Assembly (NCBI GenBank): GCA_036571765.1
Contig: BROE01000019.1
Coordinates: forward strand, 7,544,930-7,608,929
DNA length: 64,000 nt
Origin: Plecoglossus altivelis
Lineage: Eukaryota; Chordata; Actinopteri; Osmeriformes; Plecoglossidae
Direction of reading: 5' to 3'
Shown: in pieces, positions 12,901-24,863 of the stretch
Layout: every line of letters begins with the position of its first letter
Numbering within the stretch: position 1 is the stretch's first letter
Translations under genes and position numbers: made by a program
The notes under the pieces: generated by a model
Told to the model about the DNA's origin: nothing
Seen by the model: the letters and a program-made list of their open reading frames with translations, nothing else
Databases searched by the model: none

Positions 12901-13559
12901 GCTTCTCACCTCTGCTCCACTCTCTTCAGACACTCTTCTCATTCCTTTTCACTCTGCACCTCTCCCCTTTCTCACCCCTGCCAGCCTGGATCATCTGAGA
13001 CCAGATACTAGAAGCCCCAGTCATTCACACACGTCCAGTCAAGTGTGAAACACAAGTTCTGGATGGATGCTGATCAAAGACCGGAAAAAAGCTGAAAAGT
13101 TTCTTTTCTCTCTTTCTAGTTCTCTGATGTTTGATGATTAGGAGGACGCCAACTCTCTCAGGTCGCCTGATGACTCATTTCCTGTGTGCGTGAGTGTGTT
13201 TGTGTGCGCGAGAGAGACTGAGACATTAAGACTAACATAACGAAGAATACCATTGACTACTCTGAGTAGGGTAGGAATTGTGGCGTTAACGTTAGGTAGG
13301 ACAGTGTAGGATAATGTAAAGTATGCTAGTGTTTGGTAGGGTCGGGTAGGTTCATGAAGTGTAGGGAAAGATTGGGTAAGGTAGTCTAGGAGGGGTATAA
13401 AAGGTGCCTGGCTGAGGAAGATGAGGTAGAAGAGCAGGATAGGAGGGGGGGATGGTTGGGGGTGTTGGGTGGAGGGAAAGAGAGCAGGGTAACAGACTCC
13501 TAGTTGAGGGGTTCTGTTACAGTGAGTCCGACGCCAGACGGCCTGAGCCTGTACGTCAC

Positions 13560-13695
13560 GTCTGAATCCTTCCCCTTCTCCTACCCTCCCTCTCTCTCTT
13601 ACCCTCCCACTCTCCCTCTTCCCCTCTCCCTCCCTCCCTCCTTCCTTGCTCCCTTCCCCCCTCTGTCTCTCCCTTGTTCCCTCCCTCCAGCCTGC
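13560..13695. repeat. pyrimidine-rich simple repeat
   Basis: A C/T-only tract of TCCCTC and CTCTCC units. Confidence 0.8.
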
Positions 13696-14179
13696 TAGCC
13701 TATGTCTGTCAGTGCCGCTGAGGCGTTTGTGCTCAGCACACAGTGAACTCATCGACCCCAGGACTCACCGGCAAAAACATTCTCATCTAACTCTCTGCAC
13801 GCCCCTCTCCCCTCCACTCCTCCCTTTCCCCTCCCCCACGCCCCCATCCGCGCCTCGAACCCTGCAACCCCTCTCTGTCTCTCTCTCTGTGCCTTCCTTT
13901 CCTTTAAACTCTCACAGTATGCCCCCCTCTAATGTAGCCCCTCAGTGTCGACTGTGGAGAGACACTATAGAGACACTAGTCAGTCCACCTTTCCGTGACT
14001 CTGCGCTGCTTTCCTTGCGATCAGTTAGCACCCCTAGTTTGAAGTGAGAATCTAAAGTCCACTTCAAAGTTTTTACGTGTTTTGTTTTTCAGGTTGCACA
14101 CATGTCTCTGATTGGACTAGACCCTGGGGACAAAATTCACATAGTTTGTATCTCTCTGTGCTGGGAGATAAGCTGAGGT

Positions 14180-14425
14180 CATGGCTGTAGTATTAGAAGT
14201 ACTTGTTTTAGTAGTAGCTGCAGTGGAAGTATTGGTTTTAGTATAAGTAGTGTTAGTGTTAGGCAGTATTATTATTACTAGTTATAGAAATTGAAATAAC
14301 AGTGGCAGTAGTATTTGTTGTGGTAGAACGATTCTTATTTGTAGTAAGATTATTAGTATTTGTTGCACCTTACTGGCAGTATTAGTAGTATTTTTAAATA
14401 GTATCAGTATTTTAGTATTGAAAGA
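14180..14425. repeat. degenerate GTAGTATTAG array
   Basis: Imperfect short units AGTAGTATTAGT repeated with drift. Confidence 0.6.
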
Positions 14426-15433
14426 GTAGCATTTTGTAGTTTTAAAATGTGTTTACAGTGTTAGCAGTCACATGGTCTCCCTTGGTGAGCAAGCAGTGCC
14501 AAGGGAGGCAGGCCCAGGAATAAGGAGAACCTTCAGAGATCAAGTGGCCGGATGCGGCCCAGCTGACCCCTCCATGTGCCCCCCCCCTCCCCTCCCCAAC
14601 CCTTTCACAGCACTTCCTGCCTGGCAGGAAGTGACCACATGAAACAGGAAAGTCGCCTGCAGGGGGAGCTAACATCCTTCCCCGCTGGAAGGGCCGAAGG
14701 AGACCCACACGAACGCGAACGCCAAACTTTTTAGGACGGCTCAAATCTTCCACTTGAGTCTGCTGCAATTCCCGTCTCTTGCGCTGGGTGAAGCAGGGAA
14801 ACATTAGCTGATAACATGGAGAAAATGAGTCCTCTTCCAGTCTCAGCGGGGTTTGTTGTGGCCTATGGTGGTGTGTTCACATGAATTTCAGAGACGAACG
14901 CGTAGCCCCAAAACCAAAGGGGATGTCTCAGAGACTGCTGTTGACAATCCCTCTATTGTTGGTCGCGAGAGAGAGAGAGAAAGAGAGAGACTCTATCTGC
15001 ATGATGTATATACCCTGGCACAATCCTGTGGTCAGGACATCTGGGTTCGTTGAGAAGAGGGACATACAGCTTCGTCCACATTCTTGTTTAGGGGAAATTC
15101 CCTGGTTGGTGTTTTGATTCTTCTTGAGCTTCAGTCTTGGTACCCAGGGTCAGATACAACAAGAAGATGGGAAGAAGGCTTGAGAGAGTTTCTGTCTTAC
15201 CTGACGACCCTGTCGACTCAACTCAAAGCTAACCGTATGGCTAACCTGGCACCTAACTCTATAGTAAACCCTGCACTCAGTCCCATTACTAACCCTACAG
15301 CAAGCGAGTTCCAGTGCTAACCTTGTAGCTCTAGACAGCTAACCCTAGCTAGACCTGTTACCTGTTACCGAACTCGGACGTTAATCAACGCTGGAGGACA
15401 TTAAATTATTTGGATTGTGAAAGAAGACGTTAT

Positions 15434-15484
15434 AAATGATATATTCATATATATATATATATATATATATTCATATATATATAT
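15434..15484. repeat. TA microsatellite
   Basis: A TATATA tract interrupted by TTCATA; self-complementary and able to form a cruciform. Confidence 0.9.
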
Positions 15485-15753
15485 TTCAGCATACCCCCAA
15501 GCCATCAGTGCCCCGTGTGGAGTTAAATAAAGGTACCGTCTCTACATCTAGGTCTCTACATATCTCTACATAAAGGTAGAGACAGAGGGGCGACAGCAAG
15601 GATGAATCCAGTTTTACAGTGGGTATCGTTTGTTGTTGTCCTGTACATTATGATATTTTTGTGGGTAACTAGAATCCAAGAGCAGTGACTGTGAAAGACC
15701 TTTGGCCTGGTACATTGAATAAGTGTCTGTTACAGGCATCTACAGGGATAAGC

Positions 15754-15766
15754 ACACACACACACA

Positions 15767-15802
<36 letters not shown>

Positions 15803-15838
15803 CACACACACACACTCACACACACACACACAGTCAGA

Positions 15839-15870
<32 letters not shown>

Positions 15871-15956
15871 GTCACACTCTCTCACGCACACACTTTCACT
15901 TACACACACTCTCTCTCACACACACACACACACACACTCTCTCTCTCTCTCACACA

Positions 15957-15987
<31 letters not shown>

Positions 15988-15990
15988 TCA
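15754..15990. repeat. compound CA/TC/GCAC microsatellite
   Basis: CA tracts alternate with TC tracts and end in a pure ACGC tetranucleotide run (about 15957-15987). Confidence 0.92.
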
Positions 15991-16720
15991 CACTCTTACA
16001 CACAGGGCCACAATGGAATAAAAGGATGTGAGTCAGTGCCACACAAGCCCCCTCAGAACCACCACATCAGATCTCAGCTTGCCAAAACAAATCTCCTCCT
16101 TTCCAGGTCTGACTTGAGCTTGGCAGAGCTGAGTTGGTTCTTGTCGGGGGCCGTAGCGTGAGGCTTGTCCTGTTGGAGAACAATAGAGATTGTAAACAGG
16201 CTCCTCAAGCTGAATGTTCGCTATATTACTGAACGTATACAGGGCTTCATAGCTTTGTGTGTTTTGGAGGGCGAAAGGGCCCAAGGAGGAAGGTTTGGAT
16301 CTTGTTTCCGTGATGAGGTTTAGAGTTCTGTCTTGCGTTGTAGCTGTCATCGCACCCCTGGTACCTCTCTCTACCCTCGCTTTCTGTCCGTGTCCCTCCT
16401 ACTTTTTTGTTTTCTGTGTGGCAGTGGTATGTGTGGTGTGTGTGGTGGGGGTGGTGGGGGTGGGGGCTGCTTTTACTGGGTGTGGATGCGAGGGTGGGGA
16501 GGGAGGTGGGGGCGATGCTGCACAGGTGAAAGTGGGTGGACCTCAACAGGAAGCCTGTGATTAGACTCTATTGTGCACGCGGATTAGAACTCTGGGTTAT
16601 AGAATCGAAGAAAAACCACTCGCTTTTTTTCTTCTTTCATCTCCTTCCTTGCGACCTTTCCCTCAGATGCATGCATGTCTTGCTCTTTGAAGACATCCTC
16701 ATTCTGAAACCAAACACCAG

Positions 16721-16800
16721 CAAGGCTCTTATATCTAGAGCATTAGGCTGCAGTAGAACTTGCAGGTTCAATTCCCCCTCTATGCCGGTCTGATGCAAGA
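16721..16800 (+). mobile_element. tRNA-headed SINE relic
   Basis: ATCTAGAGCATTAGGCTGCA resembles an A box and anticodon arm, and TTGCAGGTTCAATTCC a B box. A degraded tRNA-like SINE head. Confidence 0.5.
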
Positions 16801-17215
16801 GTACATTCTTCTTCTATAAACACAACACATTTCCAAGGCTCAGACCTGACATGAATCTTTAAGGGAGGCAATTAGTTTGATTGAACTCTTAAAACAGTCA
16901 CTCTTCTCTAACGGAATTGACAGATGAAGACATTAGATAAAGGGATGAATAGATGGATAGGCACTATATTATAAAGTCCTCAGGGGGATGCGTGAGACCA
17001 TTGGGAGAGAGCTCCAGGGTTGTCTCTCCAGGAGAGAGAGTCTCAGAAGAAGCTGCACTACCCAGACCTCACACAGGGACACAGACAGCACCAGCATGTG
17101 GACCGGGTCACAAATACTGAAATAAAGAGTCGACTGGGGCCCTCTGCTGAAGACAGGTCTCTCCAGTGTAGGAGTGGAAAACAGACTAGGGTAGACAAAA
17201 CACCATTAGTGGAGG

Positions 17216-17220
17216 ATGTG

Positions 17221-17255
<35 letters not shown>

Positions 17256-17572
17256 GTACACGCAGCACACTGTCCATCCCTACTGTTTGTTTTCATTTCA
17301 GTCCCCTCCTCCTCCTGCTCTTTCATATCCAAAAACGTCAAACTGCTTTTTCCCCTTCAAACCCAATAGGCCGTGTCAGCTTAACAAGCCTGGGTGTGTG
17401 TGTGTGTGCGTGCGTGCGTGTGTGTGTGTGTGCGTGTGACAGACTAAATCTGTCAGTCTCTGTTTAGGTGTGTACAAAATCTGTTTCAGGCTTGTGTTTA
17501 CGTACGCATGTGTCCCAAGTTTGTGTGTGCGTGCGCGCGCGCGCGCGTGTGTTTGTGTTTGTGTGTGCGTAC
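17216..17572. repeat. TG/CG microsatellite cluster
   Basis: TG tracts at 17216-17258, 17394-17440 and 17519-17570; the last includes a GCGCGCGCGC run, a Z-DNA prone sequence. Confidence 0.88.
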
Positions 17573-17754
17573 ACATGGAGGGAGTTCACTGCTAAACACA
17601 ACACTGATCTGTTTTGGAAAGCTGTGGTGTAGTCAGGGCTGTCACTACATGAGCTACGCCTACAGGCAGTACAGACATCCTTAAGGCTCGAAGTCAGGGA
17701 TTGGCCTATTGTCTTGAAGATTATCTTTTAAAATGGAAAAAATAAATATTTTCC

Positions 17755-17870
17755 GGTATCCCCATGACACAGACGGATTCATGTTATTTATACAGGAGGG
17801 ATTTGAACTTACAATGAATTAACAGTGAAATCGCTTAGCAACACCTGTCCTCGTTTTAATCTAGGTGTTA
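17755..17870 (-). mobile_element. SINE-like relic
   Basis: The minus strand has GTTGCTAAGCGATTTCACTG followed by a B-box-like TAAGTTCAAATCCCTCC. Confidence 0.45.
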
Positions 17871-17940
17871 CGAGCAATTAATCTCATGTCTCACCCTCTC
17901 CTCCTCCTCCTCCTCTTCTCCTCCCCTCCCCTTCTCCCAG

Positions 17941-18132
17941 AACTCCATCAGACACAACCTGTCACTGCACAGCAGGTTTGTGCGCGTGCAGAACGAGGGC
18001 ACCGGGAAGAGCTCCTGGTGGATGCTGAACCCTGAGGGGGGCAAGAGTGGGAAGTCCCCCAGGCGTAGAGCCGCCTCCATGGACAACAACAGCAAGTTCA
18101 CCAAGAGCAGAGGACGCGCTGCCAAGAAGAAG
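17941..18132 (+). CDS. foxo1: foxo1 coding exon 2 (residues 194-257): rest of forkhead domain and nuclear localisation signal
   Basis: After the acceptor ttctcccag the frame continues NSIRHNLSLHSRFVRVQNEG, which is recognition helix 3 with the N-x-x-R-H base-contacting residues and the start of wing 1. SSWWMLNP and GGKSGKSPRRRAASMDNN follow. S239 in RRRAAS is the second AKT site, which lies inside the nuclear localisation signal and modulates DNA binding and import. Basic residues KSRGRAAKKK (248-257) complete the signal. The exon ends AAG AAG AAG|gtacac, phase 0, 64 codons. In mammals this exon runs on uninterrupted to the stop codon; here it ends exactly at KKK, so a further intron is present. 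Read-through into that intron would add 11 residues and then stop at 18166-18168. Confidence 0.95.
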
Positions 18133-18342
18133 GTACACACAACAACCCAGTTCCAGCTGACTAGTTAAACAGCCTTTTAATGCTGTGTATCGAAGTATCT
18201 ACCTCTACTTCATGATTAAGATAGAATATCTATAGGCGGCTGGCACGTGAATATAAAAAAGTATTAAAAAGTATATTCCAAGAACTCCAGTCCACTTGTT
18301 TTAGATACAATATGCTAAATGAATGTGGTGTTTTCCCCCCAG
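18133..18342 (+). other. foxo1: foxo1 extra coding intron (210 bp, phase 0)
   Basis: The segment is bounded by gtacac at 18133 and a pyrimidine run ending cccccccag at 18342. Splicing it out joins KKK257 to MSLQGGAEGGADSPGSQ, which aligns with the KKKASLQ..DSPGSQ continuation of other vertebrate FOXO1 proteins. The intervening bases are AT-rich with in-frame stops and no resemblance to FOXO protein, so this is an intron and not coding sequence. Its length is a multiple of three, but the stop at 18166-18168 prevents a read-through full-length product. Confidence 0.9.
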
Positions 18343-19566
18343 ATGTCCCTCCAGGGAGGAGCAGAAGGGGGGGCAGACAGCCCCGGCTCCCAGTACACCA
18401 AGTGGCTCGGCAGCCCCAACTCCCACAGCAACGATGACTTTGAGACCTGGACCACTTTCCGCACGCGCGCCAGCTCCGACGCCAGCACGCTCAGCGGCCG
18501 CCGCTCGCCCTTCCTGTCCGAGCAGGACGACCTGGTGGAGGCCGACCTCCACATGGTCTACCCCGGGGGGGCGGGGCCTAAGATGACTGCCACCCTGCCC
18601 AGCCTTTCAGAGGTGGCAGGCTCCATGGGCCACCATGGATCCGAGAACGTCGTCATGGAGAGTCTCCTTGACAACCTCAACCTTCTTTCCCCTAAGAACC
18701 CCCAGCTGGGGGTGGGTGGCGCCGGTTCCGACTCCTCCCAGTCTTCGCCCTCCTCCATGCTGCAAAACAGCCCCTACAGCCCCCCCAGCATGCCCCCCCA
18801 GGCCCAGCAGGAATACAGGAAGTGTCTGTACACGCAGCCAGGCATGAGCAGCATGTCCCCTCTCCCCATGCAGACCCTGGAAGGCAAGCCAGGCTTCAGC
18901 TCCTTCCTTAACCCTTACAACTGCCCCGCTGGCCTGCTGAAGGAGCTGCTCACTTCGGACCCAGACCCCCGCAATGAACTGCTTCCGCCTATGGAGAGTC
19001 TGGTCCCCCAGCAGACCAGGGCGGGTCACCTGCTGCCATCCTTCAACAGCCAAGGTCAGGGCCACCGCGGCCAGAGGGGGGGCAAGATGATGACCCCCTC
19101 TCACCCCCACGCCCACCCCCTGCCTCACCAGCAGCAACACCAGCACCCCCACGCTCGGCCGATGCACGGCCAGGGTCCGCCCTCCTCGTCTGGGGGCATG
19201 AACGGCTCCATCCCCCTGACCAGCCTGAACCATGCCGGGGGACCCGCCTGCCTGGCTGGCCTGAGGACTCACACACACTTGCAGCTGCCTCACCTAGGAC
19301 ATCCTGGCGGGCCTCCGCCCTCCTACGCCATGCACAACGGCTACGGACGGAGCATGCCACCTCACGCCCACATGCATCACCAGGAACGACTGCCTAGCGA
19401 CCTGGACGACATGTCCATCGAGCGCTTCGAGTGCGACATGGAGTCGGTCCTCCACGACACCCTGATGGACGGAGACGCGCTGGACTTCAACTTTGACCCC
19501 ATGGTCGGTTCTCAGGGCTTCCCTCCCGGGGTGAAGACCACCACACACAGCTGGGTGTCTGGCTAG
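18343..19566 (+). CDS. foxo1: foxo1 coding exon 3 (residues 258-664): regulatory and transactivation regions
   Basis: This exon gives the C-terminal 407 residues of FOXO1. In order it carries: SPGSQ and SNDDFETW; the third AKT site in FRTRASS (S302) followed by the serine cluster of the CK1/DYRK region; a leucine-rich nuclear export signal LLDNLNLL (365-372); MSPLPMQTL; the LxxLL motif LKELL (456-460) in the conserved block CPAGLLKELLTSD; a His/Gln-rich stretch (about 505-530); and the acidic CR3 transactivation domain LDDMSIERFECDMESVL (611-627) with DALDFNFD. It ends VKTTTHSWVSG, the FOXO1-type terminus, followed by TAG. The total of 664 aa compares with 655 aa in human. The His-rich insert and G/C-rich codons make this exon locally repetitive, but nothing indicates a break. 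Confidence 0.96.
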   Translation: MSLQGGAEGGADSPGSQYTKWLGSPNSHSNDDFETWTTFRTRASSDASTLSGRRSPFLSEQDDLVEADLHMVYPGGAGPKMTATLPSLSEVAGSMGHHGSENVVMESLLDNLNLLSPKNPQLGVGGAGSDSSQSSPSSMLQNSPYSPPSMPPQAQQEYRKCLYTQPGMSSMSPLPMQTLEGKPGFSSFLNPYNCPAGLLKELLTSDPDPRNELLPPMESLVPQQTRAGHLLPSFNSQGQGHRGQRGGKMMTPSHPHAHPLPHQQQHQHPHARPMHGQGPPSSSGGMNGSIPLTSLNHAGGPACLAGLRTHTHLQLPHLGHPGGPPPSYAMHNGYGRSMPPHAHMHHQERLPSDLDDMSIERFECDMESVLHDTLMDGDALDFNFDPMVGSQGFPPGVKTTTHSWVSG

Positions 19567-22480
19567 GACATCCCACGGTCTCTCCCATAGGTGAGGACTG
19601 CACTGTTGCAGTAGTTGCTATGTAGTATCATCGGTTTTCTTTGTGTTTGGGAGCTGAGATGGTATTACTTTTCCAGGTGTTGAGTGAATGTGTTTTTTAA
19701 TAACAATAGTACTTTTGGAAGCATTGTTTTCAACTTAAAATGTGTCTTTTTCTTCCTCCCAGGTTCACATCTGCACCACCAGCCTTGGAAAACATTTGTC
19801 CAAAGAAGGTATCTCCCCTGTCAGAGAACTGGAACATCTCTTCACAAATTCTTACAAAGTCTAGATCCTTGACCTTCAGCCTTGTCTGAGCAGTCTAGTG
19901 GCTAGCCTAGCCTAGCCTAGCTTAGCCTAGCCCAGATCACCCTCTTTGCCTTCATGGTCGGCCTAGACCCCACTCGGACCCAGACTGGAGCTCAGGTTAA
20001 CGCGTCTACTAGCCATGTTGTGTGACTGATCTAGACACAGTCTAGCGATCCACATGTGGCCCTCTGTGTTTGACTCGTCAGCCTAGCAACGAGGAAAGGC
20101 ACCCATGCTGTTAGACAGCTGTTTGTTTTACAACAGGACAGGAAGGAACCGGAGATAACAAAATATCAAACTATGTTTTAATGATATATATATATTTGAC
20201 CTGCTCCTTAGATTTCTAGAAGGCTCTGCCATATTGCTGTTGTGAGTGTATTTTCTGTTTGTCGTGTAGTCGTGGATGAGATGACACAGGCAGGGCATGG
20301 AACACCACAACTACAGGACTGGAACACTTTGTGTATCTTACATTCAACTTGGGTAATCCCCAATTTCAGGGTGCTTTTTAACAAGGTTGACAAGAAGTGT
20401 TTTGCATATTGATGTAAATACAATAATTCAAACATATATATATATATACATACATATATGATGTATACTATGTGTATATTTGTGACTTGTGATATATTCT
20501 TTACATGATATATTTCCTTGAAAACAGAAACTTTTCAAGTTTCTCATTGTGCATTCAATGCTCCCTGCCTTTCAAACAGCCTATATACTGTATGGACCTG
20601 AAAACCTGTCAAGTGAAGGACTAGCATCAGGAGAAATATTAACTAAAAAAAAAAAAAAAGATCTATTTCGGTGTTTAATGGATGCAACTCCTCAGGCTGT
20701 TTTCCGCCCAGTAATTCATCTCATGTTGCTCCCTCTTTAACACACTTAAGCCTCATTCGGACTATTGTTCTGTTATCACATGTGTATTTCTGTCTTCAAC
20801 ATCTCCCTTTACCTACCTACTCATCTCCCTGTTCCCCTCCCCGCCTCTGCAATGCCTCCCTCATATACTCATTCTGCTTTTATAATTCGTCTCCATTTTC
20901 TCCCCTTCTCTCTCTCCCACTCTTTTGATTATTTTGTCTTTCTCTTACTCCCCCCCCCCCTCCGGTCCCCCTCTCTTTATTTTGTCTCTTTAGCTCCATC
21001 TATTTCTCCTCCCTCATTTCTCTCTCCCCCAACCCTCTCTCTGTCTGTCTCTCTCTCTCTGCCCTCCCTTCTCTCTCTATGTTGGGAGGTAGTGGTGCTT
21101 TATGCATTAGTAGGTCTAGGGAATAGCAGTAATTTGAGAGGTTGATAATGGACTGCAAGGTTTTAATCATAGTGTTGAAGAGAGAACAGGATTTGTATCT
21201 TTTTTTCTTTTCTTTTTTTTTTTACATAGCAGCCCTCCCAAACCCCTCACACGTATCACACACCAGAGCCAGCTTTACCGACTTAACGTTTTGGAGCAGA
21301 AACTGCGTTGAACTAACTGTGCCTTTTACGGTGTCAAATACAGCCCGCTACAGCATTGAAGAATATATTAGTCTGTATGTTTGAGCATGGGCGTGCCTCA
21401 AACTTTTCAGGGTTTTCTTTTCGTATCCGAAGTGTCATGGTTACCTGGGAGTCCACATATCGAGATGTGATTACCTGGTACCTGTCCACCTGTAGGTGCC
21501 CCCCCCCCGACCTAGTCAGTTTACTTCTTTGTTGGTTTTGGTCAAATGCAGCTTCAGATGATTGAAAGCACAGTGACGCACAGTGACACACATACCTCAG
21601 ATTATTTGACCTCTCACGTCTTGAAGGGATTATATGGGGTTGTATTTCTCATAGGGGAGTGTAAAAAGGATGATCCTAGCATCTTTCATATTGAATATAC
21701 ATACTTTTAATGTTTGAATGATTCTCACTCGCAACCTTACCAGCTGGGTTAAATGTGGATTTAGAGAGACTATATTTATTTTGTTTCTTTCGGTTATTTA
21801 CAATGTTTTCTTATTTCAAAACAGAAGCCATTACGTTCTTTTCACACAAACATTATGGGACCTCACTGTAAATATTGAAAATATGACTGCATATATTTGA
21901 CATGACAGAAACTGTGTACAGTTCTTAGTGAGGTAATATCAGTGCAAACAAGATTGCCTATGCATTGTCCAGATCACCAACATGAAAATTATGTTTTATT
22001 TTACCTTTTTTTTTTGTAATTGCCTTCTTTAGATACGCAAAATGAAGTATTCAGTTTATAGGTGTGCAATGATTTTATTATTATTGTTATGACTGTTTTT
22101 ATGGTAAGTTCATGTGGATATGCTTAGCTGCTGTTTGTAATAAAATACAACTTTTGGTAGAAACTAAAGGTAGGAATTGTTACATTAATTTAGGTGTCAT
22201 ACGGGAAATGTAAACCATGGGACCAATTCAATAGACTGGCTAAATTAATGTGTTGCAAGTGTTTGTCGTTTCTTAAATGTATTGTGTAATGTTTGCCTTT
22301 ATTGTAAAGACAGAAAAATAAATTATGTAGTTAATCTCAAACAAAATCGTTTGAGCCCGTTACATTTCTTAATTCTGTAAAGAAAGTCAAATGTATTTTA
22401 GTACCTGTTGTGTGAGATTTGCCATAAAGTACAGTTCTAATGAAAAAAAAAAAAGGTTTAATAAAATCTGGGATTTGTTT
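19567..22480 (+). other. foxo1: foxo1 3'UTR with an intron at 19591-19762
   Basis: The stop codon is followed by 24 nt of exon and a good donor (catag|gtgagg at 19591); a pyrimidine-rich acceptor ends at 19762 (cttcctcccag). FOXO1 genes typically have a last, entirely non-coding exon reached through such an intron, so I read 19763 onward as that exon. It is long and AT-rich, with a short CTAGC-type tandem at about 19898-19935, pyrimidine-rich DNA at 20880-21070 and TA repeats near 20435. AATAAA signals occur at 22139-22144, 22317-22322 and 22460-22465; the true cleavage site is unknown. Reading frames within it are short and unrelated to known proteins. Confidence 0.75.
20905..21070. repeat. 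pyrimidine-rich tract in foxo1 3'UTR
   Basis: A CT-rich run in the sense strand of the inferred 3'UTR. Confidence 0.75.
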
Positions 22481-23399
22481 GCAGAAAACATGTTAGCTTT
22501 CGCCATTTGCATTTGTTTATAGCAATATTTGATGGAGAGCTATACATACTAATGGCTTTTATGTATATTTTCAATATCCATGGTTTCGCAAATGTTTATT
22601 GTCGGTAGAAATGTGCAGACCGAAGGCAGATGTTTTTATCACTGCCATCAAGTGTTCCGTCTGACATAAATGCTAGTGGTTAAAGTCGATTACGACGTCA
22701 ATATGTCGGACGACTTTCTCTTGCCTTGGTGTTAAACAGCCATCTCTAAGCGGTCATTTCAAATGCAGAGCAGTTCCCTCACCTCACCAGCTATGTACAC
22801 CATAGTGCTTTTTAGAAGCCTTCTTGCGAGAAGTGCCTGACTATTGTATTCGCGCCATATTTACCAAACATGCAAGTTAAATTTGTAGGAAAAAAAAGCA
22901 AACTGATGTTGGTTTAAGCCATATGTGTACATAAACGCTCTGATGTCAAAAGGATGTGTCTGTGTCTCATTGTGTCTCATGGTGAGGTCAAAGATCTCTC
23001 TCTTCAGATGAGAAGGACGAGTCATCTTTATATCTATTTTCATGTCGCAGTGATTAGAGAGGTAGAATACCTCAGGGTTCAGCCTCAGCTGAGTGTTTGG
23101 GTGGGCTGAGAGGACTGGGGCCTGTGCAGGACTAACACACTTCACTACCAGGCACACATGGTGCTACTTAGAGCACAGGGCCATACGAGGACAAGCTGAG
23201 GGAGAGAGGGGGGCGTTCACAGGGACACACAAGAAGGGGGTTATCTGACAAGGACACTAATCCCGACCCTGTTCACTTACAGGGTCAGATCTACCACAGG
23301 GGGCAGACTTACTTAGTTTACTCTGGTCCAATGTTGGTAATGGTGTGGATGGTTACAAGCTGTTATGTCCCTGTGTGTCCCTGTGAACTCTCCCATTAT

Positions 23400-23510
23400 A
23401 AACCGGAGTTGCTAATGTTATCAAATGCAACGCCCAGCGGGAGAATCTGTACCTAGGGCGTCTTCGTTTGCAATTAAATGCTCTACCACTGAGTTATACC
23501 AACCAACTAT
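23400..23510 (-). mobile_element. tRNA-headed SINE relic
   Basis: The minus strand reads GTATAACTCAGTGGTAGAGC, a very clear RNA polymerase III A box of tRNA type, followed by ATTTAATTGC and a weaker B box. The acceptor stem is not preserved, so a SINE head rather than a working tRNA gene. Confidence 0.6.
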
Positions 23511-24863
23511 ACTAACAGACACCGTTTGTTTGATGGTAGATGGACTGCTGCCATGTGTGTAGTTATCCAGGTCAGCTTAATAGTGTGGTTAACTAGGCCT
23601 GCAGTGTCTTATCTAAGACTACTCTATGGCCTGGTCTATAGTCCTCAGCTGAGACTCCGAGATTTAAACCCAAGACCCGGAGCCCTTTGAAGTCGTCCTG
23701 TTCCATCACATGACAGCTCCATGGGAATTCTTTGCAAAAATGGATAATTGAATATGATCTGTGTCACGTGTAAGACCTTGCTGATTTCATGACAGTCCGT
23801 AGTTATGAGCATGGCATTGCCTCAATTAGACGCACCTGAGTATTAAGCGTCTGTTTCCGGTTTAAGGTCAACACTCACCAGACCAAAAAGTTGAGAGAAG
23901 GTTTAGAGAAACGTACAACTGTAAAAGTACCACCACTGTTATGGTGCTGTTCTTTTGCGTGCCAGTTTCATCATCGACTGTGCTGGTCGAGTGTAGCACG
24001 CGGGAGCGTTTCAGTACATGGACATCGCAGCGAGGACGTGAAAGTAGGCTACATTCACTCCAATACAACCAACTTGGTGACCTTGAACAGAACTCAATAT
24101 CGACTAGATCGACACCAGTTAAGAAAATAGAAATGAATGCCAGTTGGTAAAATAGTGCATCTGTTTGTCCAAGTAAATGTTTTATCAGAGAATTCAAGTT
24201 ATTCCAATACACCGCTATTCCACCTTTTATAGACAACGGCACTATAGCCAGGTTGGTCAAGTTTACTTCAAGCATCAGTCACCAAACACATCGATAGTCG
24301 GAAGATGTAGGGCGTTATTCAGTCCATGTCTTTTGTTTTAAGGCTTCTCACAAACCACAACTCACCTCATAAACACATCGTTTTATCATCTCAGTTTGTG
24401 TTATTTTCTCATGTATGATTTAGTCATCAAGTGTTTTCTGTCTTGTACTGTTGGAGAAACTAGAACTTAAAAAGACTTGCTCCTCTCTTTTAATAGTCTT
24501 CTGAAGACACATAAAATTTACTTCTTTTGTTCTACAGTTATAGTTTTGTGTGAGGCCTAAGTTATAATGGTTTATGTCTCCAACGTTGTGTGCAAATTGA
24601 ATATGTGAAGACGTTCCGAAGCGTAGTAAAATGTCGCCTCCTGTCCTTTGATATTCATTAACAACTCTCTCTTTCTCAGCTCGACTGGAAATCCACTCTT
24701 TATTCTGCACCATAAAAACAAGATGGAGACAGGAGTGAAGACAGAGATGTTTTAATTCTTCTGCTTGGGTGAAGAGCAGTTGGTCGCACGCAATGTCTCT
24801 CCTATTGTCTCATGCGATGTGTCCACATCACAGTAAACGGAGGAATAAGTTGTTACACATCGT

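Larger units (their letters stand above)
1182..17940 (+). other. foxo1: foxo1 intron 1 (about 16.8 kb)
   Basis: This large intron splits the forkhead domain at GWK|NSIRHN, the position of the long first intron of vertebrate FOXO genes. It holds no convincing exon. The content is mostly simple repeats (listed separately), a 17-nt C run at 1233-1249, degenerate TAGCTAAC arrays at about 11680-11990 and 15230-15350, imperfect GTAGTATTAG-like runs at 14180-14420, tRNA-headed SINE relics at about 11.3, 16.7 and 17.8 kb, and a few unique blocks resembling conserved non-coding DNA at 8731-8830 and 10341-10620. The remaining unique stretches (for example 1260-2850, 3560-5050, 6300-6780, 9600-9990) show nothing I can name. 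Confidence 0.85.

Noticed and set aside
18607..19293. 228-codon minus-strand frame opposite foxo1 exon 3
   Set aside because: Antisense shadow of a GC-rich coding exon; the sense protein is fully accounted for.
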